Notes: a model not told the origin generated them from the letters alone. DNA of 64,000 nt from Taenia hydatigena (GCA_036345935.2 JADWOT020000001.1:36838825-36902824); one strand, 5' to 3'. Positions 48,640 to 63,469 are shown, counted from the first letter of the stretch. A program made the numbers and translations.

Positions 48640-50650
48640 TCATGAACAGTGAAAGGACGGTTGGCATTGGCCCGTAGCTCTGTATGCGAGGAGAGCACGT
48701 GGTAGGCTTAAATTCCGGTCTTTAGGTTGCGAATCCTTAGCGAAATTCTTCCGTAGCTCAATCAGAGTACGACTTGTTCTTTCTATATAATCAGTGCCCT
48801 GCGGATGTCCAGGTGTTGTGCGTGTCTTTGAGATCCGGCTTTCAAAATTAGGGATCTGATCGTAATGGGCCGATTAGGGCACTCCTTGCTGACAAATTCA
48901 TCGTTTGAAGGAAATTTAAGCGATCATACTTTAGTGAAACAGTCCACCATAATCTGGATGCATTGTTTTTCCTTTTTGATGGATGGTAGGCGACTTATTT
49001 CTTCCCTTGGGACCCTCATGGGCATGGGTCGCGGTGGTACGATCGCTGTAAGGGTATGCATTTTTAAATTTCTGCAAACGATACAAATTCGGCAAAAATT
49101 TAGAAAGTCTGGAATAAGCGAAGACCATCAGCATCCTTTACTCTAGGCATCTACAGCCTTTTTGTTTACGGTGCCCAGCTGCCTGTGCGAGTATTGGAAA
49201 ACTACTTGCACTAATGAGCTTGGGACAAATAGGCGCTTGGGAGACCCAAAGTCTTTTTGATACCATAGACCCTTATCCTTTAGAGTACTTTGGTACAATT
49301 CTTTGCACACTCGTCAGACCACCATACTGGAAGTGATCGTCTCTCTCATTGCGGATTTGTAAGAAGTAAAGCCTCTCTCACATACTAAAATCGTGTTTGG
49401 ATCTGTACTCTGCGCATTCTCCAATGATAGCAGATTATTTCAAAGATAGCGTACCAACTACAACACTGCTTCAGCAAGGGTCAACCCGTCGGAAAGAGTA
49501 TCCACATTTCCACGCATACGCCCTTTCCTGCATTCAACTGTACTAATCAATCTCCTCCATTGTTTTAATCCAGGCAAATGCTTCATAATTCATCCACACT
49601 ATGAGCTTCCTCGCTACCAGGTAGTCTGATGGTTGTTTAATTAACGAACAGCTTACTTATAATTCACTTTACTGTCTCTTGTTGAGTGCTGTACTCGCAT
49701 GGACGAATGGACGATGGTGTGTTCCCTTCCTTCTTTGTCCCCCTGTGAAAGTATACTGCCCGCATCCGTATCCGGTACAAAGAGTAGAGCGCTCTCTTTA
49801 GGGCCGGGCAATGCTAGGACGGGTGTGGAGTAGAGTATTCCCTCCTATTCATTAAACCTTTCATCATGTTCGTCCTACCACTTGAGTCCTTTTATTGCCT
49901 GCTTCCCAACTAGTTATGCAGCAGAGTGGCGATCTGAGCAAAACTTTCAACTAAGTATGTGTAGTTAACCGCCAAACTTTGGAAACTGCGGAACTCCATC
50001 CGGTCGGTTGGTCTTTGTCATGTCCTTACTTGTTCGCACGGTCTTCGGCAATTGTCATCCCATCTAACTACACTGTGCCTCATGAGAGAAATCAAGTGTT
50101 GCAGGAAACGTCGATTCCCTAAGTCCTCAGGATCAATCTTGCGTCACGCAGATGGTCCAGTACTAGTTTCAGGTTGGCGCCATGCTCTCGACTATAGCTA
50201 ATAAAGACGAGATTATCATTGAGACAGATTATACAGTGCTTTGAAAATAAACCAACTGACGCTGTCTGCATTAGGCGAGGGATGGTGGCCACAGCGTTAC
50301 AGAGTCCAAAGGGCATGGTCTGAATTTCGTAAAGTCCTTTCGGTAATATAAAGCCCGTCTTTTTTCTTTGTCTGTTCCTACCAATTCCACTTAACAATAA
50401 TTAAATCGGAGCCGCAGCTATCCCCACATAACTTAGACCACCTTTTCGCACTTTTTACTCATGTCGCCGATAACGAGAGGTCATAAAGTCATCGGTGTGG
50501 TAGTGAGACACAGGACTGGTTGAGTGAAGTGGAAGAATTGATTCTACGCCTGTGCATTGACAAAGGGGAGCTGAGCGCAGTAAGGGCTGCTTTACCACTA
50601 CCTTATATAAACAAATCATTAGATCCTCTGTACAGATCAATGTGGTTCTC
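48640..50650 (-). mobile_element. Decayed Ty3/Gypsy retrotransposon pol region
   Basis: Read on the minus strand, the order is reverse transcriptase, RNase H and integrase, the order of Ty3/Gypsy elements. RT (about 50600-50119) keeps GLYEIQTMPFGLCNA, KHCIICLNDNLVF and LVLDHLRDARL; the catalytic Asp-Asp motif is altered to ND. RNase H (about 49800-49690) keeps LFVPDTDAGSILSQGDKEGR. The integrase zinc region (about 49320-49150) keeps KRLFVPSSLVQVV. The integrase core (about 49010-48640) keeps QCIQIMVDCFTK, then TTPGHPQGTDYIERTSRTLI and LPRALLAYRAT, which hold an Asp and the last Glu of the DDE set. Stops and frame shifts interrupt every part, so it cannot work. No gag, protease or LTR pair could be placed. 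Confidence 0.85.
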
Positions 50651-53633
50651 CACCCTAAACGTAAAATCTGGATGGTGACAAGGAAAAGTGCCAGAAGCGC
50701 ACAACAGGAAAAAGGCTACCGTTTTGTGAAAATCGCATTACGAGTCACAGGAAATGCCCTTTGTAATCTGCAGTATAGCGACCACTTCCGAACGCCTACT
50801 GCAAAATACACTAATCATGGGATTCCAAAAACACGATATAGCTCACTTTGGTGACATTCTGCCTTAGATAAGGATACTCGGGAGTGAGTCGCCAATATGG
50901 GACTAGTGTTGGACCGTTAGACCCTGATGGGATGAAAATTACGTAAACTGTGTAGCAAAGCAAGTGGAGGCAGTAAGCGTAAGTTAACCAGGCAGAATCC
51001 TATGCAGAAGACAGCAAGCGTGCACGACGGTAAAGGTCGTCGTAAAAGAAAGGAGAGTTCTTGCTGGTTGGCCTTAATCTGGCCTCGAAAATTTTGCATT
51101 GTGGGTATCGATAAAACCGAGGCTATGTCCACCAGCTGATAGTGTCTATATGGGAGGTTGTCTGATTCGCCATCTTGCATTAGGCTAAGTGAAGCTGCGC
51201 TTATACAGGGCGACGTGCGAATAAATAGTGTCCTGCTCTGGGATACTCTGCGCTAGGCTTTGCTATGCCAGGCTAAGGCAATCAAAGCCATGCGACATTT
51301 CCGTAAACGCTGCGCCATCCCATTCTGACTAAGGGAAAAGGAAAGAACAGTAAAATGGTAAGATGTAACTCACCGTGTATCAAAATTGACTTGTGAAGCA
51401 GCATAAGAAAAGGATTTAAATGGCATTACACCTTCAAGAAGAGAGAAAAAGGAAATCTGTGATATCGAACGAGTAGACTGCATGCTATTGTTAGAGAAGT
51501 CATGCAGATGGGGCATATTTTAAAATGTGTTTGATTAACTTCCAGGCTCCTTCAATGGACTTCGTAGAGTTACGTAACCTGGGAAAACAATAATTTGTCT
51601 TCTTGAAAAACGGGTGTTTTTACACAACTTAAACCAAAGGTTTTGCCATCACTCTAGCTCTTGCGGTTGCCTGTGTCACCATAATCGGTGTACATGTAAG
51701 AATTACCCTCTGGCCGTGCAAAGAACAAACGTGCTCTTGCTTCCACTCCATACGGGCAGCCTCCACCTTACGCTGCCAGGACATTTGGCACATGGATGGT
51801 ATTGAGCTTTAAAATGCATTTAAACAGAATTTTCACGCCTTCACAACAACTAACAACCCTAGGCAACATAGTCTTGCGTAAATATAAAGACTGTTTCCAA
51901 ATAAATGTCACCTTACCGAATGCAATGCTGCATAATCGAGTGGTCAGCAAATTAAAAGCATACGCATTTTTAGTTTCTGCTGCCCAAGAGTTCAGCTAAC
52001 TTCCTTTTATGCTTGGCGTCATGCTATAAGACAAGGTTTGCTTGCATCGAAAAATGAAAATCCTTATTTAGTATTTAATCTGGGCTTTTAAGTCTCACGC
52101 ATGAAGTTTAAAATGAAAAGTATTTTGCTACAATAAACGCGCATTTGCCTTATTCCTGTTTATTTCACACATACTGATTTGTAACCATCAATAGTGTGGT
52201 GGTCCCTAGTGATTTTTGGTGATTTTTAGATTTTAATAAATTACAAAGAAAGGCGAGGAACTGGATTTTTCCTTATTCCTTACGCGCTTCATTTATGCCG
52301 AATTGATGGGCTTGCCACTTAGGAGCAGTGGAACTTTTCAGACCAAAGTCCTTCGTAGGACTTCCATTCCTTTGCCTTAGTCGAAAAGATGTTACTAACA
52401 TTAGTGTGAGCTTTGAACAGAATTTCGACCAAGCTGCATTGCAATACACTAAACCATATTGCATTGCCCCGATTCACCACCCTCATCGTTTCCTTTATTC
52501 TTTTAAGTGGGTATGATAGACCGATCCCGACCATCTCTTCCGCCTTTTATCGAAAAAGGCATGCTGATGAGACGATTAGAGACGAAAAGAAGAAAGTTAA
52601 AAGCGCTAGCTCTAATCCCCTCCTCTTCAAATCATCGGAGCACATATTTGTGAATTTTCGGTCATGAACCTCCGTTTAGATTTAGTGAGTACTCTACTCC
52701 CCAGCTACAAGAAAGTAGTTGATGTCTTGCGATGAGAATTCGAAGTGTCATTTAGATACAGGGCTATGACTAAATGGAAAATAAAAAAAATTGAAAGTTC
52801 TCTTTAGGATCTAAATGGGTGATTGATGGGAAAATGATTTAGTGTGTGCATTCCACTTTATCCTAGGGGTCGTGAGACGAATCTTCTATACATTTCGACA
52901 GCAGGTCGATCATGTCGAAATCCACTGGATGAACTTGGAATTCACTCAGTTATACTGCAAATGCGTTGTAGTTTGCGCAATCAGGACTCGCAACCAGAAG
53001 TATCTTATTTGTAGCTGCCTTCTCAAGAAGCGGGTAAAGTGCAGCATGATGTCATCACTTTTGGCGCACTCGCACTTTTTTCTTTCACTCAACCTTACAA
53101 CTAATAGAATAAGGGGACTTGCGTATTTGATTAATAAAAAGATCAAGTGACAACTTCATTCAACCAATTCATCAATTAATGGTGCTATGATAGGCCGTAG
53201 TCAAGCCGAACGACGCGAGCGACCAAATGTAGATTGGTATGAGACGCGCGCAGAGATGCAGCAATGTAAAGTGTGCGTAAGGCCGGTTCAAATGTCAGCC
53301 TCTTTACAGTATGAGAGCATCTCACTAAACGTATCGTTTGCAAATTTTTGCATGCGACGCCTCCAATCTCTTAATTCCATCCTGACTCGTTAATGACACA
53401 CCATTGTTTACTCACGTGGCCCTAATTTTTCAATGGTTCCGCCCGCAGGTTCTGCAAATTATGGGAAGTAAACTTAGACCTGCCGTCTTTTGTATAAGTG
53501 TACCGATTTTACGATACAAATCTTAAATGTTTTACGTTCCATCTTGATATCAACACTAAAGATGTTCGATTAGCCCGTTCCTTCCTTTCCTAAGGGATCA
53601 GGTTTACCTCCTCAGAAGGGAATTAAAGGATTA
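50651..53633. other. Stretch without a recognisable gene
   Basis: Only short frames, none with a family motif. Parts may be eroded 5' sequence of the Gypsy element (gag side), but I see no motif to support this. Confidence 0.4.
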
Positions 53634-54203
53634 TCAAAAGAACGAAGAAGGGATGTACCATCGGTTCTGTTGTACAGAGTCTCTTCTTAAACATTCTCCA
53701 TTTTCTCGTTCCCGTTTAGCAATCGCTACGTAGTTCGTACTGTAGAACACATTAGAAATAGGGTCGGTTGGATAAACTTGCGCAGACAAAGGAATCCAGT
53801 CAAGAAGACTAGTGAGTGACAGAGCGACACCTAGAATGCTGGAACAATCAAAACAAAGCAAATTTGCCAGATTTGAAGGCGTGCTCATCATATCTTCCTT
53901 AATTAATGCCAATGTACACGGTTTTGGCTCTGGTGATCTCCGACTCTGGAGAACGTACGGCAGTATGGATCTTTCTGCTCGTAATGGTCCAGTCTTTGTT
54001 GTGTTGCGCCAGTCTAATTGACAACCAATTCCAGCGATGGGCATGGAAATGTTGTTGGTGCGTTCTTTGAGGAGTTTATGACCGACACATGTGAATGAAG
54101 TGTCTACGTCCAAATACACATGGTACAATATCTTGCTGATGCAAAGTGCGTAAGTCCCCTTTATCCGCTCCCTACTTCCCATTCTCCTCCTCAACTTGTT
54201 CAT
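53634..54203 (-). other. Long open frame of uncertain coding status
   Basis: The frame opens at an ATG at 54203 and runs 189 codons, longer than most chance frames in this window. The peptide resembles no family I know and has no signal peptide. Splice context is ambiguous: gcatcgtag lies just upstream of the ATG. Inside it, the plus strand near 54030 reads ccagcgatgggcatgg, and 53.6 kb reads aagggatcaggttt. Both recall the inner part and leader of the TRIM elements, so the frame may be old repeat DNA rather than a gene. Confidence 0.25.
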
Positions 54204-57200
54204 CTCGAGCACCTTTACCTACGATGCCCTTTCCCGCCCTTGCTTGAAACCGCCTTCAAGGTCATGTTAACGTTGCTCAACTCGCCTTAATCGATCCGTA
54301 ATCGCCCTGCGAATTCATTGTTTGTCTATGCATTTTCCGTATGATTTACCTTCGCTATCACTGATCCACTGCTACACATCCACCTGTAATGCATTTTGAA
54401 TAGAATTGGACATTGGGATCTCCACCATAGCCCACTTTTAACAAAGGAATATTGAAAGCTAGATGTCAACAAACGTAGCTCCACTTATTCCAACTACTGC
54501 TCTAGACTTACCAACTGGCCATCGCCTTCTAGGTTAGTTCATATGCCTGTAGTAGTGCATGTATTTGTGCAAGTGCAGCATTTTCGTCACCCAAAAGTGA
54601 TATGAGTGTTGAAGTAATGATACCCGTGACTTCGTACCAGTAAATGCATGCTCCATTAATAGAATTGATTTGTCTTCGGCAGTGCAGTACGCATCCTTCA
54701 TTCATCAATCAATTTACACAAACACGCTCTCTTAGTCAAACAATAATGCGTTCGTATGCTATTTCATTATGTTATTGGGCAATTCAAATTTATATGAAGC
54801 TTGGATGAATCGCATACTAGTGTAGCACTACGTGGCCTCCCTTCGTTTTCCAAATAAATTGAAGAGAGGAACATTAATAAGCATTGTCTCATTCATTCTT
54901 TGTGCATTGTTTTCCAAACTCTATCTTAACATTTCTTTCTTGATTACTTGTAAGCCTTTTTTAGACACAACTCACGCCCTCCCATCATCGTAATTAAAAT
55001 TAAAGCATTTGCACCAGCTGGTGGTGAATGCATAAAATTATTATATTTACAGTTACTAATCAAGTGCTTTCCTAAGGAACTTATAATCGCTGCACTTTTT
55101 CACCGAACCCTTGCCAATGTACTTGTTACAAATCCGACTTTGCATCTGGCCTTGAGCACCGACTGAAGACTGAGTCTGATTAAATTCCTTCAAGTATTTC
55201 CAATTCCTTGTTAATTTAATTGCAAAGAAGTCATTCTTCCAATCCAGTCCTGTTGAGTGACGATCACCCTCTCCCTTTTGAAGCTACCAGCGACTAAAAA
55301 CTATCATGAGGCTGAGGTCATCACCAGACTTTGCCCGGTGATTCGTGCAAATCAGCTCAAATGCCCCAGTCTTAGTCGGCACAACAAAAAATGACCTTCG
55401 GCAATCGTCTATCGCTATTAACAAGGGCGGCGTTGGAAACATGGTCGATCACGGAAGTACTTTCCGTTTGAGGCCAGTGACCCGCAAAGACAATGGCAGT
55501 GACCTGAGTGATGCGGTTAACGCATTCGTTGCCAGCCCTGAAAGAAGGTCATTCGACCAATCAGCTTCCAGGTGTTTGGTTGTTTCTATTGCATTAACAT
55601 CTGCACTACCGAAATGAAGCGCTCAAATGCTTATCAACACCCCACGGTTCCTCACCTCGCACCAGATCTGTGGCACTATTTAGTCCGACCCAAATTGCAT
55701 CCATGCCAAACCGATGAAAGGGAACATATGTACATTCAATCTTAATCGCAGATTACTCATTACTTTACTCACGTTTGAGTCGATGAAATCACTGTCGTCG
55801 TAGCATTATCGTTCCTACTGCATTCATCAATCTATCTTACCAAATAGAGCGTAGCTGCCATGCAATACTCCTACAGCACCATCTTCCCTTGTGCATTAAA
55901 AGAGAACCCACGAATGATCAACTTCATCACTTCCTTCTCTACCATCACTTGTTGCGCGATCAGTTTATCATCAAACCATTAGGTTAGCATTTTCCTCAAT
56001 GCACTTTTGTAGAATCGAAGTTGGCAATCCAATGACAACAGAATACTTGTCAAACATTTTCAAATATTACTTCATTTTTGAAAGTGACTAATCAAAACCT
56101 GCTTAAGATAGCCGGGAATGAGATATTGCCCTTCAGGTCCACCTTGAGGAATATACGAGATTCCAACCCTTACTATAGCTCCGTGGTGGATAGGCGGAAT
56201 GGTTTATGGACTGCTAAAGGGGATAATCAGAATGAGCATCGATGCACTAAATTAATGAATGGAAACTGCAGGGTTACAGCAATTACCGCGGACAGATGTG
56301 TAACTCAATTAAAAATATTAAAATTTTGTCGCAGAGTAGCAGAACCAGTTTTCTCATACTGTATTGTAGTGGTATGGTTAACAGGGTATTTACCTACACG
56401 AACGATTCTGTTTTGCGTACTTTCACCCTGCGCCATGGCATAACTCTAACCACTGTACCTCACTTATAAGACTACAAATGCTGCAAAAGAACGTCCTCTT
56501 CAAATCAATCTATCCATTTTATGAGAATACAAGCATAGATGAAGTAGATAAATCCGATACTGCTGCACCATTGACAGAGTCGGCAAATTTCCATGGACTT
56601 CTTAAGGGGGCTTAAGACGCCGGATTTACCTACGGCTTTTCTTCAAACGCTAGTAAACACTCCGAATTCTACATAGGCTCTCCAGAGCCTATTTTTGACC
56701 TTAGTAGAGTCCAGGTAGGCTTAAACACCGAGTTGAATAAGCACTGTCCTACCTCGGCCCAAATCGTTGATCGACAAGGAGCCAGAGACGAGGAAGATTG
56801 CTGGACGAATCTCTAGCTACTAGCGGAATGCGCCATCAGTGGCTTACCTCATCCCTTAATCGAAATAACACATCAAGATGGGAAACATTGTCGTTGAAAG
56901 TAAGATTTCATGATACTTAGTGTAAAAGCACTGTTGAAAATTACAGTTGATTGCAAGCAATTGCATTGTACCCACCATTCGCACCGAAATAATTGGAAGC
57001 GCACCCTGTTCTATCTTTCAACTTGAAGTGAAAAAGAGGAATTCTACATCTGTTATGTCAAACAGGTTTGTGCTTGCAGTATGAGGGTTTTGATCCGGGA
57101 GACAAATTGTAAAAAACACTTGTCGAGGATCCATTCATGATCACATTTCCAGAAAAACCATTTGATTGATGAAGGCACCTCCCCTTTTTACATGTTGGGA

Positions 57201-60200
57201 AGCATCGTCATGGGGAACTCGATTCGTTGGGAGCATTTATGCCTGCAACTGATCAGCAGTGAACCCTGTCGGCGACCATCCGCGTCACACTTGGCTAAAT
57301 TATTCCACCTTATCAAGCGCAATATCTGCACAGCTGTATATTAACTTGCGAGCGCTAAAGTTCCCAGTGTCTTACCGGATACCATCAACTGTACCATATA
57401 TTTACTTAATTTACAAAGAAGTCTTTACGGATTGGCGAAATTCAGTGTACCTCTCCTCCTTTCAGGGAACCGTCACAACGAGTAGTTTATGCTGTTCTTT
57501 GGATTCCTCCAAAGTTCTTGTCTCGGCTACTGTAAATAACTTCAACCACGGCTATCTACCACCTTTCTGAGGTCAAAACAAGATAACATTAACAATTAAG
57601 CATAGCCGCCGATCTATACAAATGCATTTATTTCCTATTCTAAAAGTCTACTTAAAGAAGTGGTAACCATGCAAGTCTTATAAGTCTTTCGGCATTGCGA
57701 GTCTTGAAGTGGCTGTATTTTGAAGTGGTAGTTAGAAATACCACTGTAGATGGAATTTCATTGTTACTGATTTTATTACCGTGGAGATGGGCCCAACGAT
57801 CACAGACTGGACAAGCCGTCATGCCGCCAATTTGGCGGGAAAGAGGCGAGAGTGGTCAATGAAAATGCTGATCAGCTGAATGTGCAACTTAGGCAAATAT
57901 GTTTTCCTTTAGTATTTTGCTGCAATGAGTATAGCGATGCGCTGACCGGAGTTGTCTGTGATCTTTGGAACGCTGTTCCGTACCTGTCTTCTTGCATTTA
58001 CCTTTCCCTTAGCCAAGCATCTAACTTTCTGCAACCTTCCACTCTTGCTTACTTATTTATAGTTTTTCACCATCATCGCCTACTAAGGTTAAGTGCAAGT
58101 AACTGATGAGGCAATTGCATTCGCCTGGCAAAGCTACCTTGACTTTGGTTCCTTGATCTAACATTACCTTCTAAAAGCAGAAAGAGTCAACCAAACCAGA
58201 CCTAACTGACATCGACAGGGGGTCTTTGAAGGGCTAAGCGATGGGGGATTTAGCAAAAGCCGTAGCTTCGCATTAACCTTGCATAAAGCATACAAACCTT
58301 TAAGTAGATTTCACACGTCTTGACTTGTTCCTTCCTTTTCTTAGGCATACTTTTCATCCAAAATGGCGTGTATACAATCGATAGCAATGATGTGCGCATA
58401 GTTTTGCTTCCCTATCAACTCCTTGTTATAAATATGTCAATCCTATGCCACAAGCTCCGCAATGTAAGCCTTGGAGTAGTTGGTGTGCAAATGAACCGCC
58501 AAAACAGTATGTTCACATCACTATGCAACTATCATCCTCTAGCAAAATTGTTGCTTATTGTTGTCCTTTAAGTTTAAAATGCAGACTAAGAAACACTCTG
58601 GTAGAGTAATGCTAATAATTACAAAAAACTATTTCTGGAACAATCGTTCGTGGTCCCAAGCTACGTTTGAGTGACCAACTTCCTCCAGAAATTGACGAGA
58701 TGAATGGTAAACAGCACGCAGCAGGCTGCACAAAAAATGGCCATGCCGTATGCTTCTGTGTCAAGCATCCATTATCTGCTAGGGAAAGTGTATCTTCTCG
58801 TTGCTACTTCGTGATGAGCATTATCAAAATTTGCTGTTTAATTATGCCATGGAAAGACTTATAAATAAGCCAACTTGTCTTCGAAGATTTGCAACAAAAA
58901 ACTTTCTATAGTCAAATCTAATGCAATTTTCCACACAGGAGTTCTAACCCGTGCTATGAGGCCAAATTTAAAGCCAATGAGTGGCTGTAAGGTAAAATGT
59001 TTTGACAAACAATTAAAGTCGATTTGAAGCCAGCACACTAATGTTTGCTACCCCTGAAGCAGGATAGAATCAGAGCATAAAAGTGGTGCGCTTAAATTTT
59101 GTCATAAGGTTTGTGAGTTTTTTCTCGGTCAGCCGCAAGCATATTGGAGAAGTCATCATCCAATGTAGACATTTAATGCGGACAAATCGGCGGCTGTAGG
59201 AAGAGGCGAAACCGATTAGAGCATTTTGAAGAAGGAAGTTAACCTCGAAGAGCTAGTTGGTTTAAAGTAGCGCTGCTTCATGAGAAGCGACTATTCCATG
59301 AGCAGAAGCAGAACCGTTTTCCTAATGGATTCACTAATTATGTCGAGCAAATTGGTCCCATTTTATTTGCACTAATTTCACCACAAACTTCGTCACTATT
59401 AATTGTACCGGCCGTGCGTCACAATTTAAGCAGACATGCTGTTATAAAGGCGAGGCGCGAGGCATTTTAGAGATACGGCGCAGGGTAGGGGACGTGGGAG
59501 TCATTGTTTAAGCTCAACCAATGCATAGGCGTTTTCTTTGGTAGTGTTAGAATGTATCACATTACCTAAAAAACAACACTCATCATCGTCCCGACTCCGT
59601 CGACCTTTAATTATCCATTGCCTTAGCAACGCGATGCCATCCGTATTTTGGGAAATTGAGCGCAAGTAAACGGCAGGTTCATTAATTTTTTTAAGAAATG
59701 CTCAAGTATTCGAGACATGCTAAGAGAGTAGGAGAAGAGGGGACCAAGGTCGTTACTTCTCCTTTCGAGTGAAAAGAACTTTGTGCATTGCTGATTAATC
59801 ACGCAAATATGCTCTCGCGGTAGGGTACGAAAATGGCACAGACAAATGTCGGCAAGCATAAGGTAGACACCGGCGAGGACAAACCCGTTCGGCAACAGAC
59901 CAGACGCATACCACCTTCTCTCCTGGTTGAAGAGGATGAAGGCCTAATAAGCGTCAAAAGCAGGCTCTCTCACTTCGCTCTGCCATTCTTGCGCTACTCA
60001 ACGTGAGGTTAGGTTACGTCGCGCTATGGCGACCCTTGTCACTCCACGCTGGCCTGCTCTACACCACCCTCCTCCATGCCATAGTCCATTTGGACGTTCA
60101 GGTTTCTAGGCGAAGGAATATGGCGATCTGTGATACGAAAAGTAGTTAATTTTTGGTTAGCTGGCTTTCAAGTTTGCGCCATCCCAAGCAAGTGCTCATC

Positions 60201-62487
60201 AGCATGCCCTTCTCAATGACAGACAAACAGAAATGGCTGGAAACCGTGTATCCCATCTCAATTCAACCAAGGAGGATTAACCAACCATTACTGCCAACAA
60301 CCGACTAGAAGAGCCAAAATATGTCACAACACCACTTCTCTGACGCCATCATATGACCAAAACATTACGACCACCACAGTCGCCATAGCTAATACATTGA
60401 TGCTTTGTAACACCGCTCAAAGAAGAATACTCCTATGGCTTTCATTAGGTGGGATCCGGCTAGGTCAGATGCAGTTGTCGGTCCGACACAGCAGGATGAA
60501 TGGAAGAGCCAATGGCAGGTGGCATTGGCGATGGCAAGCCAGTGGTGCTGTCCAGCCAATAAGAAGTGTCCTAGTTTGACAAACGGTAGGTACAGCAGGG
60601 AGGTAGTGTGTCACGTGAGGTATCACGCTTCAATCGGTTGCTTGTTTCATGTGTCGACGGTGAGAGGAAAGTGAGTAGAGGCAAAGGATACAAATCGCGG
60701 CCAAAGCTAAGACAAAGTCGGCGCGGGCAAGCTCACAGTTCCCCCTGGGTCAAATGAGCCGTCTGATGCCTTATGGCGACTATTTGGCTGCTGTGCCCGA
60801 ACACCTAGTGCGCTTTAAATTTAATTATGCACAAATGGCAATGCGAGGCTTGAAGAATGATAAGTAAAAAGAAATATTATTAACTGGTTTTAACTAATAA
60901 GAGGGAAGTAGTAGGTAGTAGATGCGGCAAGTTCTTTGAGCAGTTGGCACTGGATGATGAGAAGGTGAGGATGTATTTGAGACCCATTCACTATGCAGTC
61001 AATTGCGTCAGGTGATTAATTGAGAGGAAGTGTTCTTTGTGAAAGCTGATACACTTTATAGATTGGGGCATTTGATATGGGCCGGTGAACAGGGGAAGTG
61101 AGGTGAAAGGAAGGGTTGCGGCAAACGAGCGTCGAAGGTATTCCATAAAATCTGACCAACCAGTTACTTCTCAGCACTGATTTGTGTTCTCAGTAAAAGG
61201 CGGTAAGGAAGTAGTTGCGGCACGAACGCTCTGGCTGCCAGTAGACACCCCGATCTGTGCGTGTTGCAATGTTCGCAATGCAGTGATTACAATAATTGCA
61301 AACTCTTTCATTGGCTACAATGCAATGGTTAGAAGTGCATTCCATTTATCTAAATGTTTTTCAGTCGCTTGGCAAGGGGTTAATCGACAAGCTGTGGGTG
61401 ATGTATTCAGAAACGCGATGAGTGGTCGCTTGATTGGCTTGCCTGCAAGAGCATCAGCTGGTAGTGGAGTGTCCGGCGTCACCATTGGATGTGCCATAGT
61501 ATGCGCAAAAAGAATCCGGGATTAACCGTTGGTCATGGCAACAGGAATTAATTGAATTAAATTTGACGACCGTGACATGCATTAGTCATTTGGGAGCTCT
61601 TCAGTACAGGGAACTAGACGACCGAACCAACGGCGATTGGTGCATTGTCTACAACATGCCCTAAAAATAATTAATTGGTAAACAGGGTTTATGGACCGCA
61701 ACTAGTTGTTTGACTCTGTGTTTGCTTCAAATTCTCCTTTTAATTGTTGAATCAGAATTCGGACAGTTTAACCTATCTGCTGGGTATCATAATTCACGCG
61801 ACTCCAATGGAAGGGTGGCATGCGCGAGACCGCCTCTCACATTGTCCCCTCCTTTCATTTAGTCACGAAAATGTAGACATTTACTACCATTTGGTTTAAC
61901 ACTGTTATTAGCTCAATGAACAGTGGTGCTTTATACGGAATTGCACTTCAAAATCATGCACAACTGTGTAAATAATTATTTGAGGAATAGGCCCAATGGG
62001 CACACAAATATCTGAAGCGACTGGTTTGCCGCCTCCTCTCGTCGTTTTTCCTATAAGCATTTATGCCCCCAATCATTCTACTTTATTAACTTCAGTAACA
62101 CTCGCATGTTTAAATGTTAGGATTCAATTCAGTGTAGTGACTGACATTCGCAGTCCGTATCCGCATTAAAATGTCTTTTCCCAACCCAGTAAAATTCAAA
62201 TGGGATTTCGCATTCGCACTAACAAAGGCGTGATGAACAACGCGTGTGCCACCAAATTACACGCTGTGTAAAAAATTCCTACGAAGTTTTATACACTGTT
62301 TGAGGTTATGATTGGCTCCAACATTCTCCACGATTTTTGAAGCTTTGTTCTGCGATGAGCGTGCGCCGGAGTTTTGAGAGCGAAATGAATGCTGCAGTTA
62401 TTGTGGATGTAACTACAGCCACCGCCTGACGACTCCTCTCTTTCCTCCTTTAGCCACACACTTTCATAAGGCCTCCCCGATACTCAC
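54204..62487. other. Stretch without a supported gene
   Basis: Several short frames occur on both strands. One on the minus strand (59895-59623) begins with a hydrophobic stretch (PNGFVLAGVYLMLADICLCH) followed by more cysteines, but there is no splice evidence or recognised motif. The rest shows no RNA gene, repeat array or mobile-element hallmark that I can support. Confidence 0.35.
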
Positions 62488-62593
62488 CTATTTGATGGGC
62501 ATCTGCACAAATGTTCGGAGCCCTCCTCATCCACTGAGTCCAACATGCTCTGAATCACCTTTAGGTGAGTCAAGATTTCCCCAATAGACCCGC
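62488..62593 (-). CDS. Candidate internal exon of an unknown gene
   Basis: On the minus strand an open frame of about 35 codons, with the helix-like peptide EILTHLKVIQSMLDSVDEEG, ends at a strong donor (CAAATAG|gtgagtat). The upstream boundary is poor (ataaag as acceptor), and a stop lies just before it. Composition and the donor speak for coding. I could not chain it to other exons, so it may also be chance. Confidence 0.3.
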
Positions 62594-63296
62594 TTTATTT
62601 GAAGCTCATCAACACATGCACCAAAAAGGAGTTGAGGTGCACTCTATTCATGCCATGTATGACGCTAACGTGTTGTAGTAGTGGCAATGTGAGAGCAAAC
62701 TGCAACCCCTGTCTGGGTTGTACAGACCGCATGACGTGTTTCATAAAGATGATAAGATGTCACGGTAAGCTTGCTTACTGGACCTTGGCGAAAAAATAGC
62801 ATCAACCCAAATTAATGAAAAGAGTACCCCTATTGCTCTTTTGACTTGGGACAAAAACTTATTTGGATGTAAGATTTGTCCTTCAATGCAGATATTCACC
62901 CCAGTTACTGCGTAGATTGCCGTGCCCTATTTACCAATATCCAATATGCTCAATGTGGTGGCAGCAGCTCTAGGATACTGTGAGATAAACGCCTTAACAA
63001 TATGTCTTAATCATACTTCTTAAAAAGCATATGTATGCACATTAAAACCGCCGAATACAACCTCTCTCGGTTAGGATAGGAAAGCAGTGCAAGCAATAGA
63101 CGAATACGCACTAGTCATTTTTTAGACAGAAAACAAAAGCAAGTGGAAGGATTTACTTCGAGAATGGGAGATTTTAGTTAACCGCATGAATGGATGCCAA
63201 TAAGCACAAAACCAGAGCTGCCGATATATACTACACACCAGTGCTGAATGAAGATAGTCAAACAACCACTAGCAGCAGTGGCAACAATATTATAGA

Positions 63297-63469
63297 CGCT
63301 TGCTCAAGATCTACACAAGAAAGCGACCCAAGTAGGAAATGTCCATCCATCACCTGTGCCAACAACCTCCGATCTGGAGAGCATCCACGCACCTGTTAAA
63401 ACAAATGCGACGTATAAAAACAAGCCAGTCAAGGTTAAGTTCTTCGATAATCTTACCATCCGAATCGGT
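63297..63469 (+). CDS. Candidate internal exon of an unknown gene
   Basis: A plus-strand frame opens after an AG (acaatattatag) with an in-frame stop immediately before it. It gives about 57 codons containing GNVHPSPVPTTSDLESIHAP and PVKVKFFDNLTIRI, then a possible donor (ATCG|gtagac). The peptide looks protein-like but resembles no family I know. The frame stays open beyond the donor to 63691. No partner exon was found. Confidence 0.3.
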
